Assembly: GCF_030506325.1 (NCBI RefSeq)
Contig: NZ_CP120683.1
Location: forward strand, 4,539,001-4,603,000
DNA length: 64,000 nucleotides
Direction: 5' to 3'
DNA from: Tunicatimonas pelagia
GTDB lineage: Bacteria; Bacteroidota; Bacteroidia; Cytophagales; Cyclobacteriaceae
Shown here one piece after another: positions 33,108 to 41,667 of this stretch. The notes under the pieces are model-generated. The model did not search any database. It saw only the letters and a program-made list of their open reading frames with translations, and had not been told where the DNA came from. The first letter of the stretch is position 1. Each line of letters opens with the position of its first letter. Position numbers and translations under genes: made by a program.

Positions 33108-34169
33108 ATGCGCGTATCACTCTATAGGCAAATTGGGTCTTCTTTACGATTCTCAGCACTGGTAGGTACACTGATTATGGTGCCGATTATTGCGCTGCAA
33201 TCATCAGATTCACTAAGCTGGAGTGAGATTCTGCAACGCCATTGGCCAAGTGTACTGATGTCTATTGCCTACACCTTTTTTCTTGGCGAAGGAAACGGAT
33301 ATTTGAGTAGGTATCTAACCCAATTAGTACCGTGGATTGACCAGCCAATTAAACGGCTAATATTAGGAGTGGTAGTGATGTTTGCTTACTCATTTGTAGC
33401 CATTTTGCTAGTGCAATTCGTAGCGGCTAAACTAATCTGGGAACCACGTTGTGATTGTGCAGCTACTTGGGAGGAGTACTATCTGGAAAATATGCTTCTA
33501 CCGCTGGGCATTACTATTGTAATTATGGTTTTCCTGACTAGCCGAAGCTTTTTACTTAGTTGGCGACAAGCGGCTATTGAAGCTGAGAAGCTGAAAACCG
33601 AGCGGGTGGCTTCGCAGTACGAGTCGCTAAAGAATCAGGTGAACCCGCACTTTCTGTTTAACAGCCTCAATGCACTTACCTCACTGGTGTACGAAGATCA
33701 AAAGCAGGCAGCTAAGTTTATTAAGAAACTGTCGGACGTGTATCGCTACGTGCTCGACAACCAGCAAAAGGAAGTAGTGCCATTACGTGATGAGCTACAG
33801 TTTGTACAAGCCTACGTATTTCTTCAGAAAATTCGATTTGAAAATAATCTTCGAGTTGATATTCAAGTACCGGAAAGCGAAGCGATGGTTTTACCGTTGT
33901 CACTACAGATGCTATTGGAAAATGCAGTTAAGCATAATATTGTTTCGGACGACCAGCCACTGCGTGTTCGTATCTACTTAGAAAACAATGATTCATTGGT
34001 AATAGAAAATACGCTTCAACCCAAAACTTCGCACGAATACTCATCTGGGTTAGGGCTGAAAAACATCCAGTCGCGTTACGCTCATCTCTCCGGTCGGGAA
34101 GTGGAAATAAAAAATGGGCCGGATAAATTTATTGTAAAACTACCGCTGCTAACTCTGGAAATGGCATAA
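33108..34169 (+). CDS. LytS-type sensor histidine kinase
   Basis: A 353-residue membrane kinase: four hydrophobic segments (about 15-32, 46-62, 84-108, 130-150), then His_kinase domain with NQVNPHFLFNSLNALTSLVY (phospho-acceptor His181) and a HATPase domain with LQMLLENAVKHNI and SGLGLKNIQSRYAHL. The frame is open upstream to 32970, overlapping the previous gene, but MRVSLYRQIG at 33108 is the first start that gives the usual topology and avoids that overlap. Pairs with the LytTR regulator 27 bp downstream. Confidence 0.93.
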   Translation: MRVSLYRQIGSSLRFSALVGTLIMVPIIALQSSDSLSWSEILQRHWPSVLMSIAYTFFLGEGNGYLSRYLTQLVPWIDQPIKRLILGVVVMFAYSFVAILLVQFVAAKLIWEPRCDCAATWEEYYLENMLLPLGITIVIMVFLTSRSFLLSWRQAAIEAEKLKTERVASQYESLKNQVNPHFLFNSLNALTSLVYEDQKQAAKFIKKLSDVYRYVLDNQQKEVVPLRDELQFVQAYVFLQKIRFENNLRVDIQVPESEAMVLPLSLQMLLENAVKHNIVSDDQPLRVRIYLENNDSLVIENTLQPKTSHEYSSGLGLKNIQSRYAHLSGREVEIKNGPDKFIVKLPLLTLEMA

Positions 34170-34196
34170 ACCTTCCTGAAATTAAAGATTCTCGGA

Positions 34197-34973
34197 ATGA
34201 ACATTCTAATTATTGAAGACGAAAAAGCTGCTGCAAGGCACATTACCGCACTAATTCGGCAACATGCTCCTGAGGCTGAAATTGTTGCCCAGTTAGACTC
34301 AGTAAAGCACTCGGTAGAGTGGTGGCAGAACAATTCTGCTCCTGATTTGGTCTTTATGGATATTCAACTGGCGGATGGACTGAGTTTTGAGATTTTTGAA
34401 CACGTTCAGATTACGGTTCCGGTTATTTTCACCACAGCCTACGACCAGTACGCCATTCAGGCCTTCAAGGTCAACAGTATTGATTATCTGCTCAAACCCA
34501 TTGACGAAGAGGAGCTAGAAGCGGCTTTGGACAAATACCGCAGTTATCATCAAAAGCAGGTGGAGACAACTACTTCGGCAGTGCCCGGCCTAACTCAACT
34601 TCAGCAAGCGTTGCAGATGCTACAATCGCCAGGGTACAAGAACCGCTTTGTGGTGAAAATAGGTGAGCGTATTAAAGCCATTCCTTCGGAAAAGATACTG
34701 TATTTTTTCAGCCAAGCTAAAGTAACTTATTTGCAAACGGTTGAAGGCAAACACTACATTATTGATTACTCACTCGATCAGGTAGAGCAGATGGTTGATC
34801 CTGCCCAATTTTTTCGCATCAGCCGTAAATACATTGTCGGCCTTTCGGCTATCGATGATATTATTACCTACTCCAGCAGTCGGCTTAAGCTTCACCTCAG
34901 ACACAGCAACGATAGCGATGTGCTGGTAAGTCGCGATCGGGTATCAGCCTTCAGAACATGGCTTGATCAGTAG
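34197..34973 (+). CDS. LytTR-family response regulator
   Basis: A 258-residue regulator: receiver domain (1-120) with acidic pocket IIEDE (6-8), phospho-acceptor Asp55 in DLVFMDIQL, Thr-Ala in TTAYDQYAIQAF and Lys in YLLKPID; then a LytTR DNA-binding domain (about 145-255) with FVVKIGERIKAIPSEKILYF, FRISRKYIVG and HLRHSNDSDVLVSRDRVSAF. Cognate partner of the LytS-type kinase just upstream. The target is unknown; the preceding TonB receptor and helical protein are candidates. Confidence 0.95.
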   Translation: MNILIIEDEKAAARHITALIRQHAPEAEIVAQLDSVKHSVEWWQNNSAPDLVFMDIQLADGLSFEIFEHVQITVPVIFTTAYDQYAIQAFKVNSIDYLLKPIDEEELEAALDKYRSYHQKQVETTTSAVPGLTQLQQALQMLQSPGYKNRFVVKIGERIKAIPSEKILYFFSQAKVTYLQTVEGKHYIIDYSLDQVEQMVDPAQFFRISRKYIVGLSAIDDIITYSSSRLKLHLRHSNDSDVLVSRDRVSAFRTWLDQ

Positions 34974-35305
34974 CTTTTTCAATAGTGTGGATTAGTTGCT
35001 CGGAATACCCACTGGTGGGGAATTATGTACCCTTTTTTGAGTGATTTTACTTTTTGGCGCAAGACCAAGCAGAAGCAGTTATTGGAAGAGTTGAAATTAT
35101 AAATAATTGATAATTAGTTGATTACGGTGAGGTGTAAACCATTTTACTAGAAAAATAAGATTTCTGGCAATAGGTTTGTCTATCTATAGGCGAAGTGAGG
35201 GTTGGTAGATAGACTCAATTTTTTAAACTTAATTAAGCATATATTACTTTTTTAACTAATCACAGAGTTTATCTTTTTATTTACAATTAACAACAGTTAG
35301 TTGAT

Positions 35306-35336
35306 GCGACACAGGTAAAACTGTGTCGCTTTTTTT
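35306..35336 (+). terminator. Rho-independent terminator
   Basis: Perfect 9-bp stem GCGACACAG / CTGTGTCGC, 6-nt loop, seven T. It lies 333 bp after the LytTR regulator stop and may end that transcript or a short RNA in between. Confidence 0.85.
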
Positions 35337-35402
35337 ATTAATTGGCAGAAAATTTATAATATTTGCCCAAAATCAGCACGATAAGACTAACTAACCGAAC
35401 TC

Positions 35403-35492
35403 ATGGATACTAACACAATTTTACTTATTGGCCTAGCCGTTGTCTTCATTCTCTCCGCAGTAGGTGTTTGGCTGGGTAACCGAGGCAAATAA
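35403..35492 (+). CDS. Putative 29-residue single-helix membrane peptide
   Basis: ATG to TAA frame encoding MDTNTILLIGLAVVFILSAV then GVWLGNRGK. One clean membrane helix (about 5-23) with a positively charged C-terminal tail, the layout of small membrane peptides that tune transporters or act as type I toxins. It lies between two terminators, so it would have its own transcript. Support is the composition and position only. Confidence 0.4.
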   Translation: MDTNTILLIGLAVVFILSAVGVWLGNRGK

Positions 35493-35592
35493 CAAGTTTA
35501 GCAAATTTTTACCTCATTCATTTTTTAGAAAAATTAGGTGTAGCATGTAAGTTATGCCCATATTTGACCGAGCATCTCTCAATTATTCATTA

Positions 35593-35726
35593 TAATTTTC
35601 GTTTCAGTTTTATGCCCCCAAAGCTATGGAAGTGAACAAGGTATTGCTTTGGGGAGCTGTAAAAAACAGGCTCTTCGTAAAATACTAGCGAGTAATACGT
35701 TTTTCCCAGCTACGGCTGGGTTTTTT
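35593..35726 (+). ncRNA. Candidate structured RNA ending in an intrinsic terminator
   Basis: Three consecutive stems: CCCCAAAGC (35616-35624) with GCTTTGGGG (35646-35654), perfect 9 bp; AGCTGT (35655-35660) with ACA-g-GCT (35666-35672); and terminator CCCAGC-TACG-GCTGGG (35705-35720) with six T. No reading frame fits it. It could be a small RNA or an attenuator-like leader, but the GH32 promoter lies downstream, so a separate RNA is favoured. The 5' end is a guess. Confidence 0.4.
35705..35726 (+). terminator. Rho-independent terminator
   Basis: CCCAGC, tetraloop TACG, GCTGGG, then TTTTTT. A compact, stable terminator 100 bp before the GH32 start. Confidence 0.85.
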
Positions 35727-35740
35727 ATTGGCACACCTTC

Positions 35741-35772
35741 TTTACTGGCTACTAATTGTCTTCTTATATTTG
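35741..35772 (+). promoter_or_regulatory. Promoter of the GH32 gene (TTTA-N20-TATATTTG)
   Basis: TATATTTG at 35765-35772 matches TAnnTTTG; TTTA at 35741-35744 is one base from the -33 consensus with a 20-nt spacer. Transcription would start near 35779, about 47 bp before the ATG. Confidence 0.55.
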
Positions 35773-35825
35773 GTTACCGAACATTGGGTACGAATAGGCA
35801 TTTTACATAACGTAACTTATCACGA

Positions 35826-37418
35826 ATGAACACACTTCTACACATAGCTACCGTAAGGCTACTGGCACTTGTAATAGGCTGCCAACCGACCACTCCAGAA
35901 ACGGCTAAAGCTGTTAAGGCCGACTCAACCGACTCTGGCGAACAGTATCGGTTGGTGTATCACTTCACTCCACCTCAGCAGTGGATGAACGACCCCAATG
36001 GTATGGTATTTTACGATGGCGAGTACCACCTATTCTACCAGCATTACCCCGATAGCAATGTGTGGGGACCCATGCACTGGGGGCACGCTGTGAGCGAAGA
36101 TCTGGTGCATTGGGAACACTTACCAATTGCTTTGTATCCCGATAGTTTAGGCTACATATTTTCGGGCAGTGCTATAGTAGATCATAATAATACTTCTAGT
36201 TTGGGCACAGACGGTAATCCGCCCTTGATTGCGATTTTTACTTATCACGATCCAGCGGATGAGAATGAAGATAACTACCTTCAAACGCAAGGGCTGGCGT
36301 ACAGTAACGACCGAGGACGAACCTGGGCGAAGTACGAGGGGAATCCGGTAATAGAGAATCCGGGAATCAAAGACTTTCGTGACCCTAAAGTATTTTGGTA
36401 CGAGGCTGACCAGAATCGAGCCGCCGGGCGGTGGGTGATGGTACTAGCCGTAGACGACCGAATCCACTTGTACGAATCACCAAACCTCACGGAGTGGAGC
36501 TATCTGAGCGAATTTGGCGAAAATAGCGGTTCCCACGGCGGAGTGTGGGAGTGTCCCGATTTATTTCGGTTGACCGCCGATAGTGGAGAGCAAAAGTGGG
36601 TGTTGTTGCTCAGTATTAATCCGGGTGGGCCGAACGGCGGCTCAGCTACCCAGTACTTTGTCGGTGACTTCGACGGAACGACATTTACTAACGATAACCC
36701 TGATGATATGTCGCTCTGGCTGGATTATGGAAAAGATAACTACGCCGGAGTTACCTGGTCAGATATTCCTGAGTCAGATGAACGGCGTATTTTTTTAGGT
36801 TGGATGAGCAATTGGCAGTATGGTCAAGAAGTGCCAACCTACACTTGGCGTAGCGCGATGACCGTGCCCCGTACTTTGCATCTGGTAAAAACCGAAGCCG
36901 GTCTACGAGTGGCTTCCCAGCCAGTTGATGAATTGTACGTGCTGCGAAAAGACAGCATTGCTCTGGAAGCTACTACGCTGCAAGGAAATCGAAGTATTAG
37001 TTCGCAACTCACTCAACCATCGCCCACACTAGAGCTAAAAGTAGAGTTCGATATAAGTGAAGCAACTGCCCGTGAAATAGGAGTAAAATTATCGAACAGT
37101 TTAGGTGAGGAGGTAATTATAGGCTACAATCTAGTGGATCAAGAATATTTTGTAGACAGAACCAATGCCGGGGAAACAGATTTTTCTGAGGACTTTTCCG
37201 GTCGGTTTACGGCTGATCGGGTAGGGGAAGGAGATATACTTAGTATGCATCTCTTTATTGATGTAGCTTCGGTAGAATTATTTGGCGACGATGGCACCAC
37301 CATAATGTCTAATATTTTCTTCCCGAACGAAGAGTTCACGCAGGTAGCGTTGTTCGCCAAAGGCGGCAAGGTACAAATAATAGGAGGTGAAATCTATAAT
37401 TTGAAAGCAAAGGTCTGA
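35826..37418 (+). CDS. GH32 glycoside hydrolase (levanase/inulinase type), lipoprotein
   Basis: A 530-residue fructan-active enzyme. Lipoprotein-like signal ending ALVIGC (Cys19). Five-bladed propeller with the GH32 marks: QWMNDPNGMVFYDGEYHLFY (nucleophile Asp56 in WMNDPNG), YIFSGSAIVD, FRDPKVFWY (transition-state Asp in RDP) and GGVWECPDLFRL (acid/base Glu in ECPD). A C-terminal beta-sandwich (from about 385) ends the protein. It cleaves fructose from levan, inulin or sucrose at the cell surface or in the periplasm. No SusC/SusD pair or fructokinase is nearby; it has its own promoter. Confidence 0.93.
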   Translation: MNTLLHIATVRLLALVIGCQPTTPETAKAVKADSTDSGEQYRLVYHFTPPQQWMNDPNGMVFYDGEYHLFYQHYPDSNVWGPMHWGHAVSEDLVHWEHLPIALYPDSLGYIFSGSAIVDHNNTSSLGTDGNPPLIAIFTYHDPADENEDNYLQTQGLAYSNDRGRTWAKYEGNPVIENPGIKDFRDPKVFWYEADQNRAAGRWVMVLAVDDRIHLYESPNLTEWSYLSEFGENSGSHGGVWECPDLFRLTADSGEQKWVLLLSINPGGPNGGSATQYFVGDFDGTTFTNDNPDDMSLWLDYGKDNYAGVTWSDIPESDERRIFLGWMSNWQYGQEVPTYTWRSAMTVPRTLHLVKTEAGLRVASQPVDELYVLRKDSIALEATTLQGNRSISSQLTQPSPTLELKVEFDISEATAREIGVKLSNSLGEEVIIGYNLVDQEYFVDRTNAGETDFSEDFSGRFTADRVGEGDILSMHLFIDVASVELFGDDGTTIMSNIFFPNEEFTQVALFAKGGKVQIIGGEIYNLKAKV

Positions 37419-37498
37419 TCGGTTGCTCCAATAGCTCTCCATTAAAAAAGAAAAACCTCTTACCTCACTGATAATCAATAAGATAAAAGGCTTAAAAG

Positions 37499-37572
37499 TG
37501 ACCTTGTTAGGATTCAAACCTAAAACCTCCTGATCCGTAGTCAGGTGCTCTATTCAGTTGAGCTACAAGGCC
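37499..37572 (-). tRNA. tRNA-Arg (anticodon ACG)
   Basis: Minus-strand cloverleaf of 74 nt: acceptor GGCCTTG pairs with CAAGGTC (one G-U), discriminator A at 37499; D-arm GCTC/GAGC; anticodon stem CCTGA/TCAGG with loop CTACGGA, anticodon ACG; T-arm TTAGG/CCTAA with loop TTTGAAT (TTCGAAT-like). No CCA is encoded next to it. The flanking 37419-37750 otherwise holds only the leader of the barrel protein. Confidence 0.95.
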
Positions 37573-37697
37573 ATCTATATAAATGGAGTGCAAAGATAAG
37601 CAATAAATTCATTTCCAGGCAAGAACAATTCAGGAAAGAAAGCTACGTTTTTTAACGAAATGTCGAGCGAAGCCTCTTATCCCTACTAGAATTATTT

Positions 37698-37705
37698 TAC
37701 CTTTG
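37698..37705 (+). promoter_or_regulatory. -7 element (TACCTTTG) of the outer-membrane barrel gene
   Basis: Exact TAnnTTTG match 46 bp before the GTG start at 37751. The -33 position reads TCTT, a poor match, so the call rests on the -7 box. Confidence 0.4.
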
Positions 37706-37750
37706 CCCGATATATTACTAACTAAGAAGTTTACAGAAAATTAGTTCAAC

Positions 37751-38464
37751 GTGTTAAACTATAAAAGAATTTTAGGAGGGCTAGCCCTTCTCGTGCTCAT
37801 GGCTACCACTTCGGCTCAGGCGCAAGAGACTAAAACTACTACTGCTCCGGTAGGGGCACAGCCCGATTTACCTGGTATGTTACTGATAGATTTTGGGTTC
37901 AATTTTTTGGATAATGCTCCTAGCGAGTTAGACACTCGCACTTGGGGTTCTCGCGGATTTAACGTCTACTATCTCTACCCTTTTCCTATTGGAAAATCTC
38001 CTCTTTCATTTCATACTGGACTAGGGTTAGGTTTTGTGAATTACAGTTTTAGAGGGGTCACCTTGAGCGATACGGACTCTACTCGTGTTTTAGAGTTGGA
38101 TAATACGGTATACCCTAACCTGCAAAAAACCCAACTCACTACACATTATCTGGATATTCCCCTGGAGTTGCGTTTCTTTGCGAAAGACAACTACCGAGGT
38201 TTTACGGCAGCGGTAGGTGGCCGAGTAGGCCGTCTAATCAATTCGTTTACCAAAATCAAATTTGAGGATGGTGGAAGAAACCTAGAAGATAAATTCAAGC
38301 GACGCTACAACCTCAACCCCTGGCGCTACGGAGCTTACGCTAAAGTAGGCTTCCGAGGTATTACTTTAACGGGGCAGTATATGTTCTCCGAACTATTTAC
38401 CTCGGGTGACGGCCCTGCTGATATCAATAATTACAAAATAGGGATTACGGTTGCTTTATTTTAG
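37751..38464 (+). CDS. Outer-membrane beta-barrel protein (PorT/OmpA-barrel-like)
   Basis: A 237-residue exported protein with a GTG start (MLNYKRILGGLALLVLMATTSAQA, cleavage near SAQA). The mature part is a run of amphipathic strands with aromatic ends (FGFNFLDNAPS, GFNVYYLYPFPIGKS, LSFHTGLGLGFVNYSF, THYLDIPLELRFFAKDN, GAYAKVGFRGITLTGQYMFSELF), ending IGITVALF with a C-terminal Phe, as outer-membrane barrels do. About eight strands. PorT-like barrels are common in Bacteroidota. Function unknown. Monocistronic, with a tRNA gene just upstream on the other strand. Confidence 0.8.
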   Translation: MLNYKRILGGLALLVLMATTSAQAQETKTTTAPVGAQPDLPGMLLIDFGFNFLDNAPSELDTRTWGSRGFNVYYLYPFPIGKSPLSFHTGLGLGFVNYSFRGVTLSDTDSTRVLELDNTVYPNLQKTQLTTHYLDIPLELRFFAKDNYRGFTAAVGGRVGRLINSFTKIKFEDGGRNLEDKFKRRYNLNPWRYGAYAKVGFRGITLTGQYMFSELFTSGDGPADINNYKIGITVALF

Positions 38465-38470
38465 CGATAA

Positions 38471-38926
38471 TCAACCGTAGGTGGGTAGCCGCGACTGAAA
38501 CTCAAAACGTTGCTGCTGCTGATCAATACGGCAGCAGTAGTGACGTAAGCCATTGGTAATAGCTAAGTAAGGAGCCTGTAACGTATGGTTGTACAATGCA
38601 GACTGCTGAAACGTACGTTCGCTTAGTTTCACCTCGTACGATTTACATTCCACCACCAGAAAAGGCTGCGTATCCTTTCCAAAAGCAACAATATCTGCTC
38701 GCTTTTTCTGACCATTTACAGCTAAGGCGCATTCTATTTTGAGCCAAGCCTTAGGGTAATGTAGGTGATTGACTAAATAGTGAGCGAAGTGCTGACGAAC
38801 CCACTCTTCGGGGGTTAGGGCTACATACTTCTTACGGAAAACATCAAAAATCATCTGAACGGCCCCCTCAGCCATCATGCGCGAATCGAAGGGCGGTAAG
38901 TTTAAGGAAGGCGGTGGTTGAAGCAT
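38471..38926 (-). CDS. HsdR N-terminal-like (HSDR_N_2) small protein
   Basis: A 151-residue PD-(D/E)XK-fold protein. Motif residues: ECALAVNGQKKRADIVAF (Asp in RADIV) and FLVVECKSYEVKLS (E-x-K in ECK), then QSALYNHTLQAPYLAITNG. It matches the N-terminal domain of type I restriction R subunits but is a stand-alone protein common in Bacteroidota, generally without any restriction system. Nuclease or nucleic-acid binding is possible, role unknown. Not part of a defence locus here: the neighbours are a barrel protein and a permease. Confidence 0.85.
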   Translation of the reverse strand: MLQPPPSLNLPPFDSRMMAEGAVQMIFDVFRKKYVALTPEEWVRQHFAHYLVNHLHYPKAWLKIECALAVNGQKKRADIVAFGKDTQPFLVVECKSYEVKLSERTFQQSALYNHTLQAPYLAITNGLRHYCCRIDQQQQRFEFQSRLPTYG

Positions 38927-38931
38927 AATCT

Positions 38932-39050
38932 TAGTGTGTGCTGGTGTTGAAGTGCTACCGTGTTAATGTGTTACTGTATTTTTGCTTGCTGAGTTTACCT
39001 GATCATCTGCTCACCCTGATACAATAACACCATTGTACCATAACACTTAA
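38932..39050. repeat. Inverted pair of 8-nt-word arrays (GTGTTA type), locus C
   Basis: Left arm 38932-38975: AGTGTGTG, CTGGTGTT, GAAGTGCT, ACCGTGTT, AATGTGTT. Right arm 39020-39050: ACAATAAC, ACCATTGT, ACCATAAC, ACTTAAAC, the inverse. The arms lie between the divergent HSDR_N_2 and SLC13 genes. Confidence 0.6.
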
Positions 39051-39104
39051 ACAATTTTATGTGCTAACTTCGCACTCGGAGCAAGGAAATTATCTCAATT
39101 CAGT

Positions 39105-40898
39105 ATGCTGCCTCAGTATCTTCAGCAAATTATCACTTTAGGAAGCATTGTGCTATTGTTTGTAGCCATTTACCGTGAGTGGGTGCGCCCGGTAGTCGGC
39201 TTTTTGGGAGTGGTATTGGGGCTGGTATTACTAGGAATACTCACTCCGCAGCAGATGCTGATGGGATTTTCTAATGAGTCTATTGCCAGTGTGGTGCTTC
39301 TGGTTGTGCTAAGTTCAGCCTTAAGCAAAAACTTTCAGATAGAAAGTATGATTGACCGGATTTATCATCTCGGTAAGCGGGATACTCCGCTGAGCTACCG
39401 AAGTTTCTTGCTTCGTATGATGATACAGGTAGCGGCCTTTTCCTCCATCGTGAATAATACTCCAGTAGTGGCACTGATGACTCCCTACGTCTTTAACTGG
39501 GGGCGGAAATACAACGTTAGCCCTTCTCGGTTGCTAATTCCGCTGTCTTATGCCACTATTATGGGCGGTATGATTACGTTGGTGGGCACCTCTACTACAT
39601 TGGTGCTCAATGGTTTCATGACTAATAATGGAGTAGGAGATATTCCCGGATTAAGTCTGCTATTGATTGGCGGAGCGGTTTGCCTGAGTGGTATTTCATT
39701 CATCGCCTTGGTAGGTCATCGCTTGCTACCTAACCACCAAGATATTCTGAATACCTTTCAAGAAAATCAACGGGAGTACTTGGTGGAGACGGCACTACAA
39801 AATAATTCACCCCTAATTGGTAAGACTATTACCGAAGCAGGCTTGCGAAACCTGAAAGGAATGTACCTGGTGGAGATTATTCGCACTAAAAAAGTAGTTT
39901 CACCGGTGAGGCCTGAGGAAAAACTTCAGCGTAACGATGTATTGATTTTTGCAGGAGCAACGGAGTTCATCTTTGACCTGACCAGCAATGGTCGGGGACT
40001 GGTGCTACCACAGTACGATGACACTAGAAAAAGAGATGCCGTAAAAGTCATTGAAGCCGTGGTTGGCGCGAATTCTAACCTGATTGGCTACACTGCTAAA
40101 GAAATAGATTTTCGTAGACGGTATGATGCAGCCATTGTCGCTATTCACCGCAACGGGGAACGATTAAGTGGTAAGATTGGAGAGATTAAGCTCCGCCAGG
40201 GTGACTTGCTGCTGTTGTACGCTGGTCGCGACTTCCGCAATCGAGCTGACTTATACCGGGATATTTTTATTGTTTCTCAGGTAAAGGAATTTTTGCAACC
40301 CAAGCGAGAGAATACTTTTCTGTTTATGCTAGTGACCATCGCTTCAATTGCTGCGCTACTGGTTGATTTTATCTCGCTATTCACGGCGTTGCTGGTAATT
40401 TTTGCGGCTATGGTGGGGCTACGGATGATTGCCCTATCGGATGTAAAACGGGAAGTAGATATTAATATGGTGGGTATTTTGGTGTTCTCGTTGGCACTGG
40501 GTCAGGCGATGATTACTACCGGAAGTGGCGATTTAGTGGCGCAGCAAATTCTGGGAGCTACTGCTTCACTGGGCCCAACTGCGGTGTTAGCTAGTTTGCT
40601 AATTATAACGACGCTACTTACTTCCTTTATCACCAACGTTGGGGCAGTTTCTATTATGTTTCCGTTGGCCTACGCTATTAGCAACACCTTGCAAATAGAC
40701 GGAACGCCACTGTATTTAGGAGTTGCCTACGCGGCCTCATCGGCATTTCTAACTCCTATTGGTTACCAAACCAACCTCATTGTCTACGGTCCCGGTGGCT
40801 ATAATTTCCGTGATTTCTTCCGAATTGGTCTACCGATAACGGCTATCTATCTGGCTACCGTACTGAGTATGATTAAACTGCTGTATCCGGACTTTTAA
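39105..40898 (+). CDS. SLC13-family permease with RCK_C domains
   Basis: A 597-residue membrane transporter of the ion-transporter/DASS group: six or so N-terminal helices, two TrkA-C (RCK_C) domains in the middle (about 225-300 and 310-385; NSPLIGKTITEAGLRNLKGM, NSNLIGYTAKEIDFRRRYDA), then more helices. Two re-entrant motifs, VNNTPVVALMTPY and ITNVGAVSIMFPLAYA, mark the substrate and sodium sites. Likely substrates are sulfate, dicarboxylates or another anion. Sulfate would fit an organism that releases sulfate with sulfatases, but that is inference. Single gene with word arrays on both sides. Confidence 0.9.
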   Translation: MLPQYLQQIITLGSIVLLFVAIYREWVRPVVGFLGVVLGLVLLGILTPQQMLMGFSNESIASVVLLVVLSSALSKNFQIESMIDRIYHLGKRDTPLSYRSFLLRMMIQVAAFSSIVNNTPVVALMTPYVFNWGRKYNVSPSRLLIPLSYATIMGGMITLVGTSTTLVLNGFMTNNGVGDIPGLSLLLIGGAVCLSGISFIALVGHRLLPNHQDILNTFQENQREYLVETALQNNSPLIGKTITEAGLRNLKGMYLVEIIRTKKVVSPVRPEEKLQRNDVLIFAGATEFIFDLTSNGRGLVLPQYDDTRKRDAVKVIEAVVGANSNLIGYTAKEIDFRRRYDAAIVAIHRNGERLSGKIGEIKLRQGDLLLLYAGRDFRNRADLYRDIFIVSQVKEFLQPKRENTFLFMLVTIASIAALLVDFISLFTALLVIFAAMVGLRMIALSDVKREVDINMVGILVFSLALGQAMITTGSGDLVAQQILGATASLGPTAVLASLLIITTLLTSFITNVGAVSIMFPLAYAISNTLQIDGTPLYLGVAYAASSAFLTPIGYQTNLIVYGPGGYNFRDFFRIGLPITAIYLATVLSMIKLLYPDF

Positions 40899-40976
40899 AT
40901 GAATAATGTATGATGATTAATGAATGATGGGCTGAAATGCAATTATTAATCATTTGTCACTAATCATTCGTTATTA
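40899..40976. repeat. Inverted pair of 7-nt-word arrays (AATGAAT type)
   Basis: Left arm 40899-40930: AATGAAT, AATGTAT, GATGATT, AATGAAT, GATGG. Right arm 40942-40976 carries TTAATCATT and TAATCATTCGTTATT, its inverse. Starts at the permease stop codon. Confidence 0.6.
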
Positions 40977-41037
40977 CCTTACGGGTTTTACAAAATTTTT
41001 AGCATCTTACGAGGTATTGAAAATAAACAATAGCCGA

Positions 41038-41667
41038 ATGGATAGACGATCTGCCTTAAAACAAGCAGCTTTATTAGCTGGTGGCCTAGCTTGGCTACCC
41101 TCCTGCGACTTCGGACCGCAGCGCGTAGCTGTAGCACTAGATAATTTACAACTTGATGTAAACCTTCAGGATTTACTGGCGAAAGTAGCCGCTACTATCC
41201 TTCCTTCAAACAAAGGTGAGTCCGATGAGACATCATCCAGTGACGACTCACCGGGCGACGATTCGCTGGGATCCGAAGAGCTGGATTTGTACCGTTTTAT
41301 TCTAGTGATGGTAGATGATTGTATAGAAAAAGAAGACCAACAAGCATTTAGCAATGGTCTGCAACAACTCGTGCCCTTCACCAAAGCTCATTTTGAGAAG
41401 CCTTTTCCCCGGAAAGAGCAAGCGGAGAATGAAGCGATTCTTACCCAATTGATGGAAATGAAGGATGCGCCCGCAGCAAAGGAAAGTGCTGAGGTTTCTC
41501 CCGCCGAGCAGTTGAAAGACATCCAGGCCTTCTTGGGAATCACTAAGCGCTACACCGTTCAGGGCTACATGGCTTCTGAATACTTTATGACCGAAAAATT
41601 TCCCTACAAACTCGTACCGGGCCCTTATCAAGCCTGTGTTTCTATCGAAGGATTAACTATAATGTAA
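41038..41667 (+). CDS. Gluconate 2-dehydrogenase subunit 3-like protein
   Basis: A 209-residue small subunit for a GMC oxidoreductase. The start at 41038 gives a Tat- or lipoprotein-like leader MDRRSALKQAALLAGGLAWL PSC; an upstream in-frame ATG (40954) would place 28 extra residues in front, made from the repeat region. An acidic Ser/Asp-rich insert (about 62-82) precedes the helical core (LDLYRFILVMVDDCIEKEDQ, KRYTVQGYMASEYFM, VPGPYQACVSI). Its TAA overlaps the ATG of the GMC gene by one base (TAATG), so the subunits are coupled. Confidence 0.88.
   Translation: MDRRSALKQAALLAGGLAWLPSCDFGPQRVAVALDNLQLDVNLQDLLAKVAATILPSNKGESDETSSSDDSPGDDSLGSEELDLYRFILVMVDDCIEKEDQQAFSNGLQQLVPFTKAHFEKPFPRKEQAENEAILTQLMEMKDAPAAKESAEVSPAEQLKDIQAFLGITKRYTVQGYMASEYFMTEKFPYKLVPGPYQACVSIEGLTIM

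Larger units (their letters stand above)
34974..35825. other. Long intergenic region with two terminators and a structured segment
   Basis: About 850 bp. It contains, in order: a doubtful 25-codon frame at 35025-35102 (MYPFLSDFTFWRKTKQKQLL), a strong terminator (35306-35336), a 29-residue membrane peptide gene (35403-35492), a run of stem-loops ending in another terminator (35593-35726), and the promoter of the GH32 gene (35741-35772). Each is listed separately where supported. Confidence 0.6.

Noticed and set aside
38471-38926. Part of a type I restriction system
   Set aside because: It has only the HsdR N-terminal domain as a complete short protein, and no helicase, hsdM or hsdS is nearby.
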